Assembly (NCBI RefSeq): GCF_000003195.3
Contig: NC_012871.2
Coordinates: forward strand, 52,604,843 to 52,668,842
Direction of reading: 5' to 3'
Length of the DNA stretch: 64,000 nucleotides
Origin: Sorghum bicolor
Taxonomy: Eukaryota; Streptophyta; Magnoliopsida; Poales; Poaceae
Position 1 is the first letter of the stretch. Each line of letters begins with the position of its first letter. The position numbers and the translations under genes were made by a program. Under the pieces are notes generated by a model, which saw only the letters and a program-made list of their open reading frames with translations, was not told the origin of the DNA and made no database searches. Shown piece after piece: positions 1 to 10,708 of the stretch.

Positions 1-860
1 CGAAAACCCACCACTTCGAAAGTGAGGGTTTCTTTCCTGAAATTAGCCGTTGTGCCAAAACAGACCGGTAGGTCGATTCAACCCACCGGCAATGCCTTCT
101 TTTCTGGCACAACGCCATGGAATCCGCCTGCGCTGGGTTGGAGCTGCGTCCTCTCGATGCCTAGGAGATCGAGGGTCTCGAGGTAGATGATGTTGAGGGT
201 GCTACCGCCGTCCATCAATATCTTCAAGAGTCGGGTGTTGACGATGATGGGGTCGACGACGAGCGTGTAGATGCCAGGTGCGACCACCCTGTCGGGGTGG
301 TCATCATGATCGAAGGTGATGGGGGTGCTCGACCAGTTGAGGAACTGAGGCATTGCCATCCTTGCCGCGAAGACCTGGCGGTGTTCCCTCTTATGCTGTC
401 TCGTGGTGAGCTGCGTCGAGGGCCCACCGTAGATCATGTAGTAGTCGTGGACGGTAGGGAACCCTTCATCTTCTTTGTTTCCCCCCTTGTCATCGCTCTT
501 GTCTTTCCTCTGGTCGTCCTTCTTCAACCCCAGGCTATCGAAGTACTTTTTCAACATGGGACAATCTTCAAGCTTGTGATTGGCCCCTCCCTTGTGGTAA
601 GGGCAGGGCTCCTTGAGCATTTTGTCGAAGATGCCCCCCTCTGGGGGGCCTCGAGGCTTTTTACGCTCGACGGCGGTGACGAAATCATCGTCGATTGCCT
701 CCCGCTTGATCGGTCGTGTTTTTTTCTTCTTCTTGCTCTTCTTGGACCCTCTGCTGGGGCCCTCGTCATTGTCCACCAGTGCTTTCCCCTTGCCGTCCTC
801 ATGGTTGAAGAAAGCGCCGACCGCCTCCTTGCTAGCGGCATATTTTGCCACTACATCCAT
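1..860 (-). pseudogene. gag C-terminus and aspartic protease of gypsy element
   Basis: Minus-strand ORF of about 260 codons (78-860), continuing past a stop to the window edge. N-terminal half: a Lys-rich stretch (SKKSKKKKKTRPIKRE) and a Cys/His motif (CPYHKGGANHKLEDCP) at the usual nucleocapsid position of this gypsy group. C-terminal half: a retropepsin-like segment with LMDGGSTLNIIY, where DGGS replaces the usual DTG/DSG, as is common in this plant lineage. A TGA near 76-78 interrupts the frame; beyond it the same frame continues with protease-like sequence to base 1. That stop fits CGA to TGA, a CpG transition. Identity is certain at the superfamily level; function is lost. Confidence 0.85.
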
Positions 861-864
861 CAGC

Positions 865-2275
865 TCATCGACGGTTTGCGGTCGGTTTCGACCTAACTCT
901 CACACCAAATCCTTGCATATGGTGCCCAAGACGAAGGCTAAGATGACGTCGTGGTCGGGGATGTGTGGGAGCTCGGTGCGCTGCTTGAAGTTCCCTAATT
1001 TCTTTGAAGGTGCGCTGCTTGAAGTACTCTCGAAGGGATTCTCCTAATTTCTGTTTGCACTTACTGAGGTCCCATGAATTGCTGGGGCGTATGTAGGTCC
1101 CCATGAAGTTCCCTTCAAACACCCAGACCAAGTCCGTCCAGTCGTGGATCTGGTTGGCGGGGAGCTCCTGGAGCCACCTGCGAGCGGTATCGGAGAGGAA
1201 GAGCGGCAGCTGGTGGATGATAGCTCGATCATCCCCTCGAACTCCTCCCAACTAGCATGCCAGCCGGATGTCTGCCAGCCACAACTCTGGCTTGGTTTCA
1301 CCATTGTACTTGGCGATGCTGGTTGGGGGTCGAATCGGGCTTGGCAGCGGTGTGCTGCGAATTACTCTGCTGAAGACTCGAGGGCCCGGCGGTTCCGGCA
1401 CCATTCGGTCTTCGTCGCTGTCGTAACGCCCACCGCGGTGAGCGTTGTAGCCACGTTCCTCTGCATCCCCATGTCGGCAGCGGCGATGCTCGTTGATGTC
1501 CTGTCGAGCGTCGTGCTGCCCTTGATTGTCGACGAGGCGCTCCTAGACGGGTATTGCTTTCCTTTCTTGAGGGGGTGGTTCCTGATGCACCGACGCCTCC
1601 CTCTCGTTTCGGGCTGGCTCGACGTGTCTTTCTGTGGCTGCACCTTGACGTCGAGAGGCTGAGCTCTCGGCTTGTTATGCTGCTGCCACGTGGAGTAGAC
1701 ACTGTACCTCGTCTCGAATGCGCCGTGCCTAGGAGTTTGAAGGCTCAGGCATGTTACGTAGCAGCATGGTCGCTGCCATGATGTTTTGTCCTGCTCGGGG
1801 GAAGCGACTGACGAGTGGCTCTGGCTCCTCGTCCCCGACGATTTGTTGGTACACCTCTCGAGCGCGACCGCGGCTCCCCCGCCGTGCGGGTGTGGTTGGT
1901 CTCGCTCGAGAGCCCGCTCGAGTTGGGTGAGACGCTCGCGATTCTCATCAAGCTTGGCCTTGAGTTCTTGCAGTTGCGCTAGTTGCGCGGCTTTGTCATC
2001 CTAGGGTGGGAGGTTGACCTGTCCGTCATTCCCAGGTGTCCTGGGGTCTTCTCTCGCAACGAGGGCTCGACCATCGGCGGCGGCGTCTTGCGTGTCGTCC
2101 GTGGAAGCCACGTCCTCGTCGATGTTGAAGCACTCCCTCGTAGGGTCGTAACTGTCAGATTCGGAGTCGGGGTCTGGCTCGGTGGTGTAGAAACACCCGC
2201 GCCCTTCCTCCGCCAACTGCTGCCTGAGTGAGGTGATGGTGTACCGTCCGGGTCCTAGGCGTCGAAGCCCTCGTA
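865..2275 (-). pseudogene. gag capsid region of gypsy element, frameshifted
   Basis: Structural Gag of the retrotransposon. The clearest piece is at 865-1251, where the minus strand encodes a retrotransposon-gag domain with the signature ARRWLQELP, then FEGNFMGTY and NSWDLSKCKQKLGESLREY, the conserved core of plant gypsy capsids. Upstream pieces (about 1298-1702, 1754-1951, 2001-2216) lie in different frames and are rich in Arg, Ser, Glu and Asp, as in the N-terminal part of such Gags. Several frameshifts separate the pieces and no continuous product is possible. The plus-strand ORFs here are shadows. Confidence 0.8.
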
Positions 2276-2898
2276 CCTAGGAAAAATCCAATTGCTCAGC
2301 CGCTTGCTGAGCTGGCCGCCGTGCCTCAGCGTCGCTTGGGAGGACTAGTGGTCGCTCCACATACGTCTTGGCGCCCGGACATATGGTCTTGGCGAGTGAC
2401 GCCGCGACGTTATCTAAGCCAAACAGGTGTGTCTGCCAAGCGGCGAACAGACCGTGCGGTAGCAGCACCGACGGGGGTGAGGGTGCACAAGGCACGCCAC
2501 CGCCCGACACCGTCATGTGGCTGTCCTGACACCGGGTCGTCGTATCTGTGGCCTCGGCGCGTGGGGCCATTGCCTCCGGCACCGCTGCCCGCCTCGCACG
2601 AGGTGGTGACCGCGCGGCAGCGGTGACACAGTGGCGATGCTGCCCACGTCTCCTCTTAGGTGGGGAAGCGTGGTGGTGGGGCCACCTCAGAGCCTTCGAT
2701 TGCGTGGGCATGATACGAGCCCCTTCCGGTCCTTTGATTGAGAGCAAGATCATGTCGTAGCCGAAGCCGGTGGACATGAAATCGTGGCTCCCAAACCAAA
2801 TCACCGTGGAGCGTGGGATTGGCGAGACGAGAGTGGCCATCCGGAAGGAGATGGGAAATCGGTGGAAACACGCAGGACCCCTACCTAGCACGCCAACT

Positions 2899-3966
2899 GT
2901 CGGTGTTTTGACCCCAGGGGGTAACACCAACGAGTCAATTTGTGTGTGTGCTCCCTCTTCCGGATGGTGATGCAAGAATGACACAGTGATTTATCCTGCA
3001 AACAGAAATTAGGAGAATCCAGCGGGGGAGAAGATTTTGTATTATCTTGCACCTAAGTGCTTGTACAGGGGTGAATACAGGCTGGTGTGGCCAAGGATTC
3101 TAAGTCTGGACCGGTAGTGGTGAAAGGATCGTATTCTACCAGTCGTCTCCCTTGAATGTTGCCCTCAGTGTCCCCTTTTATAGTCCCAAGGGGAGACCTA
3201 GGTTACAAGGTATAGGCATTAGAATAAGCCTCGATAGGGGTATGGTGCACTGACTAACTCGAGGCCTTCGTACCGGCGTGGCCTCGAGCCGTCTTGTTAC
3301 AGCGTACTTCGGTGATGATGGCGCGTACGCTTCTGGATCCTGCCCCTGTACATCGTCTTGGATTGGCTCAGGCATAAGCATGCCTGTACGTTGCTGCAGT
3401 GGTCACGTCTGGGGTTGTTGGAGAGCTGACTTTCACCGTCTGATCCTTCCCGGAGAAGGGATGCGCTTGCTCGAGGGTCGGGCGCTTGAGCGGCCTTATT
3501 GCGTGGAAGCGCTGACTTCGGGTGCCTCAAGGGACATCGCGATGGGATATCACGTCTGCTACACCGTGTCGGGTCGTACTTTTATCCATCTCAGGGGATA
3601 AAGCTGGAGAAAGTGGAGATTTGACGGGTGCTTGTTCCCTATCATGTTTCTCGTGACTGTCGGGTTAGGTGGGAGCATGGCAGACGCATTAAATGCCCTA
3701 GCTTCCATACCCGCGACAGGCGGCGGGAAGCGCTTTTGCGCTCGAGACCCATCGATTCGCTCGAGCCACTTTCCGTACTCGACAGTCACAGTTTGTCGAG
3801 CCCCCGCTGATTCGCCGGACCTTGCTTCCGTGTTCGAGGTCATGGTCGACATAGAACCCTGGCGATCACGTGTTTAGGTCAGAGCGTCGAGTTAGGGGCT
3901 CGATTTGTTCGCGAATCCTTCCGTTATGAGTATCGATTGGGATACCCCCTATTGACATCCTCGACA
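2899..3966 (-). repeat. 5' LTR of the minus-strand gypsy element
   Basis: The plus strand starts TGTCGGTG and ends CCTCGACA, giving TG...CA ends with a 5-bp terminal inverted repeat (TGTCG/CGACA). Length is 1068 bp. The left end is followed by the primer-binding-like site and the gag region, which fixes it as the 5' LTR of a minus-strand element. The DNA right of it begins CTTTTTGCATC; the matching target duplication would be left of the window, so it cannot be checked. ORFs inside are not supported as genes. Confidence 0.85.
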
Positions 3967-4422
3967 CTTTTTGCATCTAAACAAGGCCTAACCCTCTGGA
4001 GAGATAGCTCCCTTTGATACTTAGCTTTTTTTCCTGTTGGGCCTGTAGGCCTTGTAATTTTTCTGATTAATTGCATCTAAACAAGGCCTAACAGTCTATT
4101 CTTTCATTTAATTGAAATACAAAAAATATAGATAGGGGATTCCCCTACTGTTCCTGTAAAAAAAAAATAGACCACCTTAATTTGGCGTTGGGGGTGGTGA
4201 TTTGGGCTGTAAATGTAGCAATATTTATTAGAAGCAGAATATGTGAAGACCACAAAGCAACAAGGATTGTTTGGACTTCACTGTATATTTGGTAAAAAAT
4301 AATGCTTGTGGCCTTAGAAAAAGTTTATTCAATTTTGTTTTCCACTTTCACCAAAAGGAATACAATAACCTTTGTTTAAACAAAAGAAAAAGGAATACAA
4401 GAAATAAAGCGATCTCTCGTAC
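3967..4422. other. Non-coding stretch between LTR and ABCG exons, with a direct repeat
   Basis: No gene is visible. The sequence GCATCTAAACAAGGCCTAAC occurs twice about 99 bp apart (near 3973 and 4072). The stretch otherwise looks like intron or spacer DNA of the ABCG gene. I found no further ABCG exon here, so the next exon is either left of the retrotransposon or lost. Confidence 0.6.
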
Positions 4423-4879
4423 CGAATTCATTGTTTGTTCCAAGAAGGTTCGAGGAGAAGTCGATCGTCTCTCTTACTGTCATCTCAGCGTGATGGAGAT
4501 CATGTTGGCTGACATAAGCACAGAGGTAATGCGGTGTACAAGAGCTTGTTTTTCCGTTGAACAAGACCTTTCCATGCAACTATCAGCAAGAAATCGCACG
4601 CACAATTCAGTTCTACGATTTATTACACTGAGTTTTCTGCAGGACTGGAGTTACTGTTGCAATTATATTCGAAGCAGTACCTTGAGAGAAGAATCTAATT
4701 TTCCCGCCAGTGCTCTTAAGAAAGTCGTCTTTCCTGAACCAGGTGCTCCAAGAACAAGTGTCATTCTGGACGAACAACAGGAAAACGAAATTACACTGTT
4801 GCTGACTTATTTAATTTGTTATTTAATTACATGCATGCATGGTAACTAATGACAGAATAAAAGGATACTGGCAGTCTGG

Positions 4880-4950
4880 CACTACTAAAAAAATCAATTT
4901 CTATGGACAGTTGGCTCAGCCGCCTCTAGAAAGTTTTTTCAATAGTAGTG
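4880..4950. mobile_element. 71-bp CACTA-type deletion derivative in the ABCG intron
   Basis: It begins CACTACTA and ends TAGTAGTG, an 8-bp perfect terminal inverted repeat extended by A/T runs. It is flanked by TGG on both sides (4877-4879 and 4951-4953), the 3-bp target duplication expected of CACTA (En/Spm) elements. The interior contains a CCGCCTCTAGAAAG motif like the subterminal repeats of grass CACTA elements. It has no coding capacity and must have moved in trans. Confidence 0.75.
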
Positions 4951-4975
4951 TGGAGTACACTTTTACCACATAGAT

Positions 4976-5174
4976 CAGTCTCAATGCATAATTTTATGGC
5001 ACAGTTATCAAGACTATAAACTAGATAACCGAGCCACATGGGTTTTATGGGGATGAAACTCCTCTCTCATCTGATGAAACTCCTTCATTTAATGACCCTG
5101 CCAAGTCAGCAATTTTGCTATGTTGCATCCTATTTAATGTGCACGACACTCCCATGAAATATGCATTGAGACTG
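4976..5174. mobile_element. MITE with CAGTCTCAATGCAT termini
   Basis: A 199-bp segment with 14-bp perfect terminal inverted repeats, CAGTCTCAATGCAT at 4976-4989 and ATGCATTGAGACTG at 5161-5174. It is A/T-rich and non-coding, and resembles a MITE family common in grasses. The target duplication is not clear, so the superfamily is left open. Confidence 0.7.
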
Positions 5175-5377
5175 GCCTACTATAAGTTAGATAAAATCTA
5201 CAAAGGATGCATGATGGATTGTTGAGCTCGGCAATCAAAAGATTATACTTCATCAACCCTTGAATAAATCAATTATTAGAGTTGTTTTAAGTCAAACTTT
5301 TATTATATTTGATGGAATTTATATATGTATTTAATGATAATAATTTGATATCATAAATTTTGGTATTCTTTTTTATA

Positions 5378-5425
5378 AATTTAGTCAAACTAAAAAAAGT
5401 AAAATTTAGTCAAACTAAAAAAAGT
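5378..5425. repeat. Tandem duplication of a 23-bp unit
   Basis: AATTTAGTCAAACTAAAAAAAG followed by T occurs at 5378-5400 and again at 5403-5425. It lies in A/T-rich DNA (about 5250-5460) that looks like a decayed Stowaway-like MITE within the long ABCG intron. Confidence 0.6.
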
Positions 5426-6465
5426 TTTTACTCAGGACAAAGAGATTGTTTGGAAAGTAAATGTCTGTGGTAGTGGATCGTAAAATTACCTAGATGGTCT
5501 TATTATCCCGCTCACTTCATTTATGATCTTGAATGTCTTTGTTTTGGCAGCACACATGTTCAAAGAACCTACTATAGCCTACAAAGGACAAATATAGTAG
5601 CCTTTATTAGTTTTGCTCATAGTACAAGTATACTCCCCTGTGTCCTATAATAAAGTGCATGTTAGAAATTTTAATAAGATAAATTAACAAGAGAACATAA
5701 AAGACACATAATTCATTATTGCTGACTCCAGCATTAGCTTTGTGTTGGGTAGTTTGGATAACGAGAAACAAGGTGGTTTTTGATAAATGTAAATTAAAAT
5801 TTTTTTAGGTTCTTTTTAGGAGAACCCACTGGCTTCGCCAATGAGCAAGACTGTAGTGATGTGATGGTCAAGGGGACTAGATGATCCTTGCAATGCAGCA
5901 TCTAGAGACGTCGGTCTTGCATTTCTTTGCTTCTAATGGGTGGTTGTCAAATAGGTCTATTGGTCTTATTTACTCAAAAAGTTTACTTTGTTCTCTTGTG
6001 TGGGTCATGTAAGATGGAGTACTTTACAGCTCGTGTGCTGGCCTATGGGCCGAACCTTATAATAATTGGCATGATTCTACATGTTGGTAGATGAAACAAA
6101 TTAACTATCCTTTCTCTAAAAAATTATGTTATCATCAACATGATTAATGGTGATTGGTTGATAAATGAAAAATATTTAATGTAAAATTAGTTTTTATCCT
6201 TTGGATTGTATTATATTTTAGGACATTTTAAATACTTGAATGCACTATATTTTGTAAAACAATTAAAGAAGCTAATACATTCCTAGCTAGAGCTGTCATG
6301 CATATGTGTATACTCTGTTCCTAGAAGCTTCAATTCTAGAATTCATGTTAGTCAAATTTTTTTAAGTTTGACAAACTTTATAGAACTTTATAGAAAAGAG
6401 CATCAATATCTATGACATAAAATAAGTATTTTATGAAAATACATTCTATGATAATTCTAATAGTA

Positions 6466-6665
6466 CTCTCTCTATACTGATAAAAATGACGTTCAGGACA
6501 ACATTTAGCATACCAAGGAGTGGTCAATTAGCGTAGAATTTTCCTTATCTGCCCCTATTAAATATGATTGTAGGTGCATGCTATACGAGAACATTCATTA
6601 GCTCAAACTGTTAGTGCAACGTTGTGTTAGGAGCCAGGACATCGTTTTTAATGATACGGAGGGTG
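6466..6665. mobile_element. Stowaway-type MITE in the ABCG intron
   Basis: A 200-bp element flanked by TA (6464-6465 and 6666-6667). The left end CTCTCTCTATACTGATAAAA pairs with the reverse complement of the right end, CACCCTCCGTATCATTAAAA. The pairing continues inward through the GACGTTCAGGAC/GATGTCCTGGCT segment. TA target sites and CTCCCTC-like ends are the Stowaway (Tc1/mariner) hallmarks. Confidence 0.75.
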
Positions 6666-6820
6666 TACTAATTTGGTGCTATAAATCTTAGCACTTTTTT
6701 CTAAAAATTCGTTCGAAGTTTAAAAATTTTTACTTGAAACGAGTCTAGGAATTGAAGCTTTGCGACATGCTTCATTTATTATGTGTCAACGATTTACTGC
6801 ACTGACAGAGGGCTAGCATC

Positions 6821-7016
6821 AGTGAAATGCAAGAACATTTTTTAAGAGAAACACCAGGCATACGTGTATTGTACCCCCTCAGTGCATAGAATAATGCAAT
6901 TATGAGAAACGTACCGGTCAAACTAGTTTGAATTTGATTAAATTTATAATAAATAGTACTATATTAATATATTGGTCAGTGAAATGCAAAGTATATATTT
7001 TTTAAAGAGAAACACC
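6821..7016. repeat. Imperfect direct repeat (two copies about 153 bp apart)
   Basis: A block reading TCAGTGAAATGCAA, then an A/T stretch, then GAGAAACACC occurs near 6821-6864 and again near 6975-7014. It suggests a local duplication or two related MITE fragments next to ABCG exon B. Confidence 0.55.
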
Positions 7017-7479
7017 GTGCATAGATGTACTATTTGATTGACTCCTTGAAAAACAATAATTACATTCTTCAGTGACAGAGGGAGTAGATAGGAGTAGTAT
7101 ACCTGAGCGCCGTTTAGGAAAGCGTTGGGCAGCGTGGGCAGCGCCCGGCGGCCGGCGGCGCGCTCCTCGGCTTCCACACTCAGGCCGTCGAACACCACCT
7201 CCACCTTCTCCGGCGGCGGCGCTTCATGCCTCATCCTGCGTGCGTGCGTACATGCATGCCCATGAATCATGAGAGAAATCGATGGAGAAGCTAATAATCA
7301 AATCATGGAGACAGTCGACGACGACTGCACCGTTGTCTGACGTCCCTGAGGATGCGGAGGAACTCTTCGTTCTCCGCCTGCGTCAATGGAGGATCCTCCT
7401 TGCCGACGCTGGCCATCGCTAAGCGGCCACCTACCTAGCGCCTGTTGTGCTGTGCCTGCGGCCTGCCTGCCAAGCTTAA

Positions 7480-7497
7480 GTGCCAAATATATAAGAG
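7480..7497 (-). promoter_or_regulatory. Candidate TATA box of the ABCG gene
   Basis: The minus strand reads CTTATATATTTGGC about 70-80 bp upstream of the ATG at 7416, a plausible TATA position for a plant gene with a short 5' UTR. The only support is the motif and its spacing. Confidence 0.4.
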
Positions 7498-7499
7498 TA

Positions 7500-8190
7500 G
7501 GGACGAGATGAAGCCAGAAAAAAATTTAGAAGAGGCTGAACAAAAGTCCGGCGACTTAGCTTTACTATGACCACTCACAATAGACAAATATATAATAGCT
7601 TAAATGTCTTATATTGAAAACGTCGATTAATAATAAAATTCATAAAATACATCATGAAAAAAATAAAAGATGCAGTTCACTCATACGGAAAGGTCCAACT
7701 ACGATTTACGAAGCTAATAAACGGCACCTGATGTTGACACACTTTATTCATCCGAAGTAGCAATCTATAGAAATAGATAAAATTGATTAATCAAATATAT
7801 ATGGATCTCTAAGTTATGAATTTAGAAGATAAAAGATCGTATAAATTAGGTCCAAAATATGTCAGCCCTTCCTATTCTATACATAGATACGTGGAATTTT
7901 CTTGAGGGGCTTCAAGAAGCTCTACATACACGCCAGTCGTAGGGGGGCTCTAGCCCACCCTACCCTAGCATTGGCTGAGTCCCGGTATAAGAGAAGCCCT
8001 CGATCGCTAGGTGCTCCATCCTGCCGGGCACTTGAAAAGTTATATAATAACTTTATAGTTGACAACCTTTTCATTTGAATCCGTTTAGGGAGTTTGCTCG
8101 GTTTAAGATAATATACGGGGAACCAAACTCTAGTATAGACACAAGTGAGTAATCGATGAAGTGGTAGAGGAGGCTATAATTTTTTCACTT
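7500..8190. other. Upstream region of the ABCG fragment, no gene seen
   Basis: About 700 bp of mostly A/T-rich DNA with no supported ORF or recognised element. It would contain the distal promoter of the minus-strand ABCG gene if that gene was ever expressed. Confidence 0.5.
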
Positions 8191-8509
8191 ATTTTAAAAC
8201 ATAGTTTATATTTGCTAGACAAGCCTTTCCACAGACGGTTGACATAACACAACCACATGTGGAAATCGATTTCCACATACGGTGTAACTGAACCGCTTCT
8301 GGAAATCAATTTCCATAGGCGGTTCTTAGTTAACCACAAGTGGAAATGGTGTATTTCCACTGGCCCAGCGCTGAGGTCTGAGAAATGCTTATAGAAATAA
8401 GTTAGAACGGCTTCTAGGGCAAGGAGAGGCCCTCGTGCACGCCAGCCCTCCCTTTTATTTTTTTTTGTCCGCGTCATGCATGAGCTATAGATGAAATTAC
8501 AAATTAGTA

Positions 8510-8756
8510 CTCCCTCGATAGTCATTCAAAAATTTTGGAGAGTCAAAGCATGTAAAATTTGACTAAATTTATATAATAAGATAATAATATTTATGATAGC
8601 AACCAAATACTATTAGATTCTTTATTAATTATATGTTTATAGTATACATATTTAATTTCATAAGTCTTTCTAATTTTTGCTATAACTTTGATCAAACTTG
8701 ATATGTTTTGACTTTTTAAGATTTTTTGAATGACTTATAATTTGGGATGAAGGGAG
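8510..8756. mobile_element. Stowaway-type MITE
   Basis: A 247-bp element with ends CTCCCTC...GGGAG, flanked by TA at 8508-8509 and 8757-8758. Inverted homology extends inward through AGTCATTCAAAAA near the left end and TTTTTTGAATGACT near the right end. Non-coding. Confidence 0.85.
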
Positions 8757-8816
8757 TATTACGTGAGACAAAGCAATAGAGGTTAGTATGCTGCCGCCTC
8801 TTCTCCATGTATGTCA

Positions 8817-8836
8817 TCCATCATCATCATCATCAT

Positions 8837-8907
<71 letters not shown>

Positions 8908-8941
8908 TTGTTGTTGTTATTATTATTATTATTACTACTAT
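8817..8941. repeat. Compound trinucleotide microsatellite
   Basis: About seven ATC units are followed by more than twenty AAT units, then short GTT and ATT runs and ACT. The long Ile, Asn and Leu ORFs across it in several frames are artefacts of the repeat. Confidence 0.95.
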
Positions 8942-9259
8942 TAGAAAACATGTCTCTTTTAGTAGAGACAACTTTATCGAAATCTGCTTTTAAAGTAGTT
9001 TATAAGCTCGTGCGCCTCTAGAAAACAACTTTTAGAGGTGGATAACAAGTCAAACCGCCACTACAGGTGATAAGGATATCCAACCGTCTTCAGATTTGAG
9101 GAATTTTCAGAGGCAGCTGGAACAGGCATATTAAAATTTGATTTTTGGGTACGGCTAACCGGCCAAACCGCATCGAAAAGTATCATTTTAAAGGTGGTTA
9201 GAATTTCCAACCGTCTGTAGAGGCATTTTTAGATGTGGCTAGCAATTTGGCTTAAATCT

Positions 9260-9780
9260 AAAAAGTAAATGGAGCATAGTATAATTTATAACTTTTTGAA
9301 ACTAAGTGACACGATGACAGACTTTATATTATAGTTGTAGTACTCGAAGCAATTTATTACGACTTTGTAGTTGATGACTTCATTTGAAATCATGTAAGGT
9401 CCAAAAGTTTTGTTTAAAAGTTCCTTAACTTGAAATTCAATATTTTAAAATCTTCAAATGGCCACGGATGGAGAAACCTAAACCAAAGCTATAGTATTTT
9501 GAGGTGTAGTGGTCAACAAATGGCCTAAAACTTTTCACCTCAAACTTTTTCATTTGAATTCCTTGAAGGGTCTCAAATATGTAATGTAATATCCACTAAT
9601 AAAGTGAATATAAAAGGGTTATATCAACCAAAGAGGTCACAAATGACAATTCTAAATAGACTTGTATTTATGAGGAGGCTACTTTTCCCTCCACAAGAGC
9701 TGCCATGGATTTCATACACTTATTTAAGAGTACCTTGGAATGCAGCACAATATTGTTACAACAACAAATATTTTATAATA
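9260..9780. other. Intergenic DNA, nothing recognised
   Basis: A/T-rich sequence without a supported gene or a clear element. The short ORF at 9604-9819 has no recognisable motif and runs into a MITE. Confidence 0.5.
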
Positions 9781-10044
9781 CTCCCTCCTAAAATAAATCA
9801 ATTTATAGAATCGCCATAAGTCAAAACTATGGTAAATTTATTTGACCAACTTTATAAGAAAGAATAACAACTCTATGGCACCAAATAAGTATATTGCAAA
9901 AATATATTTTATGATGTATCTGCCAATAATAATTTAGTGTTATAAATATCTGTGATCTTTTACATAAATTTGGTTATATATATACTTCAAAGAGTTTGAT
10001 TTAAAACAACTTTAGAAGTTGATTTAATTTAGCATAGAGAGGGA
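9781..10044. mobile_element. Stowaway-like MITE, diverged ends
   Basis: The left end is CTCCCTCCTAAAATAAATCA. The reverse complement of the right end reads TCCCTCTCTATGCTAAATTA and then AATCAAC, an imperfect inverted repeat. TA flanks are present or nearly so. The interior is A/T-rich and non-coding. Confidence 0.6.
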
Positions 10045-10149
10045 TATATAGTTATAAGACAAATTAGCGATCGCACTGAGAGCACGTCGATCAATCCGTG
10101 TTCGGTGCCCAATCTCTGTCATTGCAGTTATGTATATCCAACGAACTTT

Positions 10150-10392
10150 GGCCTTGTTTAGTTCCGAAAATTTTTGGGAAATGGACACTGTAGCACTTTC
10201 GTTTGTATTTGACAAATATTGTCCAATCATAGACTAACTAGACTCAAAAGATTCGTCTCGTCAATTTCGACCAAACTGTGCAATTAGTTTTTATTTTCGT
10301 CTATATTTAATACTCCATACATGCGTCTAAAGATTCGATGTGACGGAGAATGTGAAAAATTTTGCAAATTTTTCTGGGAAGTAAACAAGGCC
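10150..10392. mobile_element. Tourist (PIF/Harbinger) MITE
   Basis: A 243-bp element starting GGCCTTGTTTAGTTCC and ending GGAAGTAAACAAGGCC, a 16-bp inverted repeat with one mismatch. It is flanked by TTT on both sides (10147-10149 and 10393-10395), a 3-bp target duplication. The termini match the abundant Tourist type of panicoid grasses. Non-coding. Confidence 0.88.
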
Positions 10393-10479
10393 TTTGTTTA
10401 TGCCCATAGTACTCATAACTATACATAGTACTAGTTATTAGTAGTAGCTAGAGAAAGACGTGTGGTGCTAGTAAATTTG

Positions 10480-10708
10480 GGCCCTGTTTAATTACTTCCA
10501 TCCAAAATCCAAAAACTTTTTAAGATTCCCTATCGCATCGAATCTTTAGACACATGCATAAAGTATCAAATATAAACAAAAATAAAAACTAATTGTAAGT
10601 TTGGTCGAAATTTACGAAACGAATCTTTTAAGCCTAGTTAGTCCATAATTGAACAATAATTACCACAAACAAACAAACTGCTACAGTGTCCCGATAAAAT
10701 TTCGGATG
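10480..10708. mobile_element. Tourist-related MITE, one end degraded
   Basis: It begins GGCCCTGTTTAATTACTTCC, related to the Tourist element just to the left. The interior shares segments with that element in the opposite orientation (for example the CATCGAATCTTTAGACACATG block and a CTACAGTGTCC block). The right end lacks the matching terminus. Confidence 0.55.

Larger units (their letters stand above)
1..2898 (-). mobile_element. Ty3/gypsy retrotransposon, internal region (5' part), cut by the window edge
   Basis: Internal region of a minus-strand LTR retrotransposon; its 5' LTR lies to the right at 2899-3966. Just inside the LTR, the minus strand of 2881-2898 reads GTTGGCGTGCTAGGTAG, a primer-binding-site-like sequence of the type that follows gypsy LTRs. 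About 600 bp of leader follows, then gag and a protease domain that runs off the window start. No reverse transcriptase is in view, so the pol part, if present, lies outside. The reading frame is broken repeatedly, so this is a dead copy. Gag and protease features resemble the RIRE2/Retrosat-like gypsy group of grasses; the exact family is inference. Confidence 0.88.
4423..7416 (-). pseudogene. PDR-type ABCG transporter, N-terminal exons only (gene fragment)
   Basis: Four minus-strand exons of a full-size ABCG (pleiotropic drug resistance) transporter, a plasma-membrane ATP-driven exporter family. Exon A 7331-7416 starts MASVGKEDPP and contains EFLRILRDVRQ; an in-frame TAG lies just upstream of the ATG. 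Exon B 7103-7235 encodes KVEVVFDGLSVEAE and LPTLPNAFLNGAQ. Exon C 4681-4765 (85 bp) carries Walker [21 protein letters not shown]. Exon D 4423-4579 encodes GKVLFNG, AYVSQHDLHHAEMTVRETID and LLGTNNEF, the PDR Q-loop region. All have GT/AG borders and phases that fit. The short exon expected between B and C was not found. Nothing after exon D (ABC signature, membrane domains, second half) is in view; a gypsy LTR starts 457 bp downstream. The rest may continue left of the window, or the gene may be a relic. Confidence 0.8.
8190..9260. mobile_element. CACTA-like non-coding relic with subterminal-type repeats
   Basis: Two blocks (about 8200-8365 and 8950-9240) contain repeated, diverged copies of motifs such as AACCGCCTCTAGAAA in both orientations (for example GAACCGCTTCTGGAAATC, CCGTCTTCAGA, CCGTCTGTAGAGGC). 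Grass CACTA elements carry this type of subterminal array. A Stowaway element and a microsatellite lie between the blocks. Clean CACTA ends with a target duplication were not found, so assignment and limits are tentative. Confidence 0.4.

Noticed and set aside
297..896. 199-codon plus-strand ORF across the first gypsy element
   Set aside because: It is the complement of the recognisable gag-protease frame; its composition is explained by the opposite strand and it has no domain of its own.
4271..4849. 192-codon plus-strand ORF
   Set aside because: It overlaps two minus-strand ABCG exons that have Walker A and PDR motifs with correct splice sites; the plus-strand product has no motif.
5820..5855. 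Minus-strand GEASG-like peptide that could be the missing ABCG exon
   Set aside because: Only five residues resemble the family, a stop follows within a few codons, and there is no donor site in phase.
8783..9021. Poly-Ile, poly-Asn and poly-Leu ORFs
   Set aside because: They are readings of a trinucleotide microsatellite.
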